NCBI GenBank assembly: GCA_017450435.1
Contig: JAFSTO010000056.1
Coordinates: forward strand, 218,564-282,563
DNA from: Paludibacteraceae bacterium
Lineage (GTDB): Bacteria; Bacteroidota; Bacteroidia; Bacteroidales; Paludibacteraceae
Reading direction: 5' to 3'
Length of the DNA: 64,000 bases
Shown here one piece after another: positions 61,718-64,000 of the stretch. How positions within the stretch are numbered: position 1 is the first letter of the stretch; each line of letters starts with the position of its first letter. The notes beneath the pieces are model-generated. The model worked only from the letters and a program-made list of their open reading frames with translations. It searched no databases and had not been told where the DNA came from. Both the position numbers and the translations under genes were made by a program.

Positions 61718-62305
61718 ATGAATAAGTATATTGATACGGCTCTGCTTGACAAGGCAATCATTTATGCCGTTAAGGCACACCATAACACCGAACGGCGTGG
61801 AAAGGGTTTTCCGTACATAGTCCATCCTATGGAGGCGGTGGAGATAGTGGCAACAATTACTTCCGACCAGGAGCTGCTTGCTGCTGCTGCTTTGCATGAT
61901 ACGGTAGAGGATACCGATGTTACGGTGGAGGACTTGAGACGTGAGTTCGGAGAGAGAATAGCAATGCTGGTGGCTGAAGAAACCGACAAAATGGATACCT
62001 GTCGCTCAGAAGCCGAGAGCTGGCACGATAGAAAACAGGCGGCAATAGACAGGCTTAAACGTGCCTCGTATGACGCTAAAATAGTGGCGATGGGAGACAA
62101 ACTGAGTAATATGAGAGCTATAGCACGAGACTATGCTGTCAAAGGGGATGAATTGTGGAGGATATTTCACGTCACTGACAAACAGTCGCATGAGTGGCAC
62201 TACAGGGGGCTGGCGGATTCGCTGAGCGAACTGAAAGATACATTCGCATATAAGGAGTTTGTTGAGCTGATTGATAAGGTCTTCGGCAATAAAGAGGCTG
62301 TGTGA
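61718..62305 (+). CDS. Small HD hydrolase, MESH1/RelA-SpoT hydrolase-like
   Basis: The product of 195 residues has the RelA/SpoT hydrolase pattern: YAVKAHHNTERRGKGFPYIV, HPMEAVEIV, AALHDTVEDTDVTVEDL and KIVAMGDKLSNMRAIARDY. No synthetase domain follows, so it fits the small alarmone hydrolases, which could remove (p)ppGpp. Activity on alarmones is inferred from family. Confidence 0.87.
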   Translation: MNKYIDTALLDKAIIYAVKAHHNTERRGKGFPYIVHPMEAVEIVATITSDQELLAAAALHDTVEDTDVTVEDLRREFGERIAMLVAEETDKMDTCRSEAESWHDRKQAAIDRLKRASYDAKIVAMGDKLSNMRAIARDYAVKGDELWRIFHVTDKQSHEWHYRGLADSLSELKDTFAYKEFVELIDKVFGNKEAV

Positions 62306-62374
62306 AAGCGCTTTGAATAGGAATGTGAGTTAATTTTGTGGTACGGGAGTGAGTACACGCAAATATCATTTGAT

Positions 62375-63010
62375 ATGGAAAAAGTTATTGTTACAATCGG
62401 ACGCGAGTTCGGAGCCGGAGGCAGAAAAATTGCTACTGAACTCGGAAAACTGCTCGGGGTGAAAATCTATGACCGTAAACTATTGGATTCGCTCAGAGAA
62501 AAATATAATCTTACCGTTGAGCAAATGGATAAGATTCGTGCCCAAAAACAGACATGGTGGGACGATTTCGCAATGTTTTATCAGCAAGCCCAAGCTTGGG
62601 CCAACCGACCTTACTACGAGGCTGTGTATGTGCCGCAGGTGACATCTGAACTCCTGTATGAAGAAGAGGAGAAGATTTTGAAAAGTCTGGCGGAGCAGGA
62701 GTCGTGTATTATTCTCGGGCGTACCGGTTTTCATATCTTTCGTAATGACCCGGGAGTGTTTAAGGTCTTTCTTACGGCTGACCCTGCCTATAGGCGTGAT
62801 AAGGTGGCTAAGAGACTGAATATAAGCGAGGGAAAAGCTGACGAACTGATAAAGAAGGTGGATGATGACAGAGAGACGTTTACCAAAAAATTCAGTGGTA
62901 AGAGTCGTTATGATGCACGAAACTATGACCTTGTTATAAACGTTACAGGGCTCAAGGCGGAGTCGGTGGCGCAGTTTATTGCGGAGTGTGTAAACGCTAA
63001 ACAGGTGTGA
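62375..63010 (+). CDS. Cytidylate kinase-like P-loop protein (PF13189 type)
   Basis: The product of 211 residues has N-terminal VIVTIGREFGAGGRKIATEL, matching the modified P-loop of the cytidylate-kinase-like family. CIILGRTGFHIF and RYDARNYDLVIN follow. ATG at 62375 is chosen because MEKVIVTIGREFG is the standard start; TTG at 62336 overlaps a -7-like TAATTTTG. Its stop overlaps the next start by 4 bp. Physiological substrate unknown. Confidence 0.85.
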   Translation: MEKVIVTIGREFGAGGRKIATELGKLLGVKIYDRKLLDSLREKYNLTVEQMDKIRAQKQTWWDDFAMFYQQAQAWANRPYYEAVYVPQVTSELLYEEEEKILKSLAEQESCIILGRTGFHIFRNDPGVFKVFLTADPAYRRDKVAKRLNISEGKADELIKKVDDDRETFTKKFSGKSRYDARNYDLVINVTGLKAESVAQFIAECVNAKQV

Positions 63011-63807
63011 AAGTTTTTTTTGATAACATAGTCAACGCCCGTGATATGGCGGGAATGATAGGCGCAGGAGGACGTGAGATTGTGCCGCACCGGCTGCTGA
63101 GGTCAGCGCATCTGCATGATGCTTCTGAGGCGGATATGAACTGCCTGCAAGGTGTGTATCAATTGCGACGGGTCTTTGATTTCCGTTCGCTTGGAGAGGC
63201 GCAGTTCCTTCCTGATAAGGAGCTGAGAGAGGCAACCCATCACCTGCTGCCCACTATTGACATGAGTGTTGAGAAGACTACAGGACAGGCAATCCCGCAG
63301 GAGGCGTTTCTTGACCTCGAAAATCATATTGTTGCCTACTCGTTTTATCCTGAAGTGCAGCAAATGGCTGCTAATATGTACCCCTCGCTCATCCGTAGCG
63401 AGTATTCACAACTTCAGTATGCTGCATTTCTCAGGCTTATTATTGAAACACCACAAGGCGGTGTGCTCTGGCACTGTTTTCAAGGCAAAGATAGAACAGG
63501 GTGGGGCGCCGCTTTTCTTTTGTCAGCTCTCGGCGTAGATAGAGAAGCGATAATAGAAGACTTTGACCTAAGCAACGAGGCATACACCGACCTTGTTAAC
63601 CGGCTAAACAATGACATAGTTTCACAAGGAGGCGGGGAAAATGAGATGGATGTGGTGCAGGCTTTTATGGGAGTAAGCACGAAAAACTTTGTTTCTACAC
63701 TACGGCTGATTGACAACGAGTATGGCGGAATGATGTCCTATCTCTCCAATCAACTGTTCCTGACGAAAGATGATATATCACTCCTTCGTCATAGATACCT
63801 TATATAA
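63007..63807 (+). CDS. Tyrosine/dual-specificity phosphatase (PF13350 type)
   Basis: The product of 266 residues has the PTP signature HCFQGKDRTGWGAAF (Cys near 157, Arg six later). The N-terminal NARDMAGMIGAGGREIVPHR and RRVFDFRSLGEA (general-acid region) are typical of the bacterial Y_phosphatase3 group. The start is GTG at 63007, overlapping the upstream stop (GTGA). Substrate could be phosphotyrosine proteins or phosphoinositides; not shown by sequence. Confidence 0.88.
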   Translation: MKVFFDNIVNARDMAGMIGAGGREIVPHRLLRSAHLHDASEADMNCLQGVYQLRRVFDFRSLGEAQFLPDKELREATHHLLPTIDMSVEKTTGQAIPQEAFLDLENHIVAYSFYPEVQQMAANMYPSLIRSEYSQLQYAAFLRLIIETPQGGVLWHCFQGKDRTGWGAAFLLSALGVDREAIIEDFDLSNEAYTDLVNRLNNDIVSQGGGENEMDVVQAFMGVSTKNFVSTLRLIDNEYGGMMSYLSNQLFLTKDDISLLRHRYLI

Positions 63808-63906
63808 TAAGGAAAATACCGTTAATTTTGGCCTAAAAATGCCGTTATTGATTATCAGCTACTTATAAAGAAAGTGACGGATTATGCAAAAAAAATCGGG
63901 TAAAAA

Positions 63907-63938
63907 TTTGGCAGGTTGAAAAAAAAGCAGTAATTTTG
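63907..63938 (+). promoter_or_regulatory. Strong promoter at the right edge
   Basis: TTTG (63907-63910), 20 nt, TAATTTTGCACC (63931 on): full consensus. It drives a gene beginning beyond the window; the last 60 bases look like its leader and contain no start of a recognised gene. Confidence 0.75.
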
Positions 63939-64000
63939 CACCCGCTTTCGAAAAGGAAGCAAGAGCCACAGCGGTGGCGCCCGTATTGAAAAGCTGGAAA

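Noticed and set aside
63939-64000. tRNA or rRNA start at the right edge
   Set aside because: The bases after the promoter show no cloverleaf or rRNA leader that I can recognise within the window.

Overview
The window is chromosomal DNA of a Bacteroidales bacterium (phylum Bacteroidota), probably a glycan-degrading gut or rumen type. The evidence is two SusC/SusD pairs, a SusR-like regulator, Bacteroidota-type promoters (TTTG, about 20 nt, TAnnTTTG), several type IX secretion tails, and the gene order HD hydrolase-lpxD-lpxC-lpxA-ostA. No rRNA, tRNA, CRISPR array or transposase was seen.

Region 1 (1-19228, plus strand) is a beta-mannan utilisation locus. It holds a truncated SusC, a SusD, two secreted proteins built from a repeated beta-rich module, a 44-residue peptide gene, GH36 alpha-galactosidase, GH26 mannanase, a CE7-type acetyl esterase carrying the same module, GH130 mannosylglucose phosphorylase, a GPH/MFS sugar symporter and mannobiose 2-epimerase. 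Together they would deacetylate and cut galactomannan or glucomannan, import mannobiose, epimerise it to mannosylglucose and phosphorolyse that. A 1.8 kb segment with a DUF4143 AAA ATPase gene has landed at the start of the epimerase gene, leaving a 35 bp duplication. This region is also dotted with short degenerate word arrays (AAATGGT type and others) lying both between genes and in frame inside them.

Region 2 (19251-31436) looks like an alpha-glucan locus. SusC, SusD and an inverting-type GH97 lie on the minus strand with a T9SS-tailed secreted protein upstream. A GH87-like beta-helix enzyme and a SusR-like TPR/DUF6377 regulator lie on the plus strand. The likely substrate is an alpha-1,3-containing glucan.

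Region 3 (31509-41644) holds uxaB, then a five-gene minus-strand operon of unknown function: three paralogous secreted FISUMP/C-type-lectin-like proteins, an 897-residue T9SS-tailed protein and a bitopic membrane protein. Next comes a strongly structured RNA of about 300 nt with its own promoter and terminator (possibly 6S-like), then an outer-membrane barrel protein.

Region 4 (41741-64000) is mostly housekeeping: lipid A synthesis and OstA, a Ser/Thr-rich lipoprotein, an orphan FecE-like ATPase, a MATE exporter, a radical SAM protein, an S41 protease, a metallophosphatase, dCMP deaminase, mpl, dprA, upp, a LytTR regulator, a DUF5063 protein, a MESH1-like HD hydrolase, a cytidylate-kinase-like protein and a tyrosine phosphatase. 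The window ends just after a strong promoter for an unseen gene.
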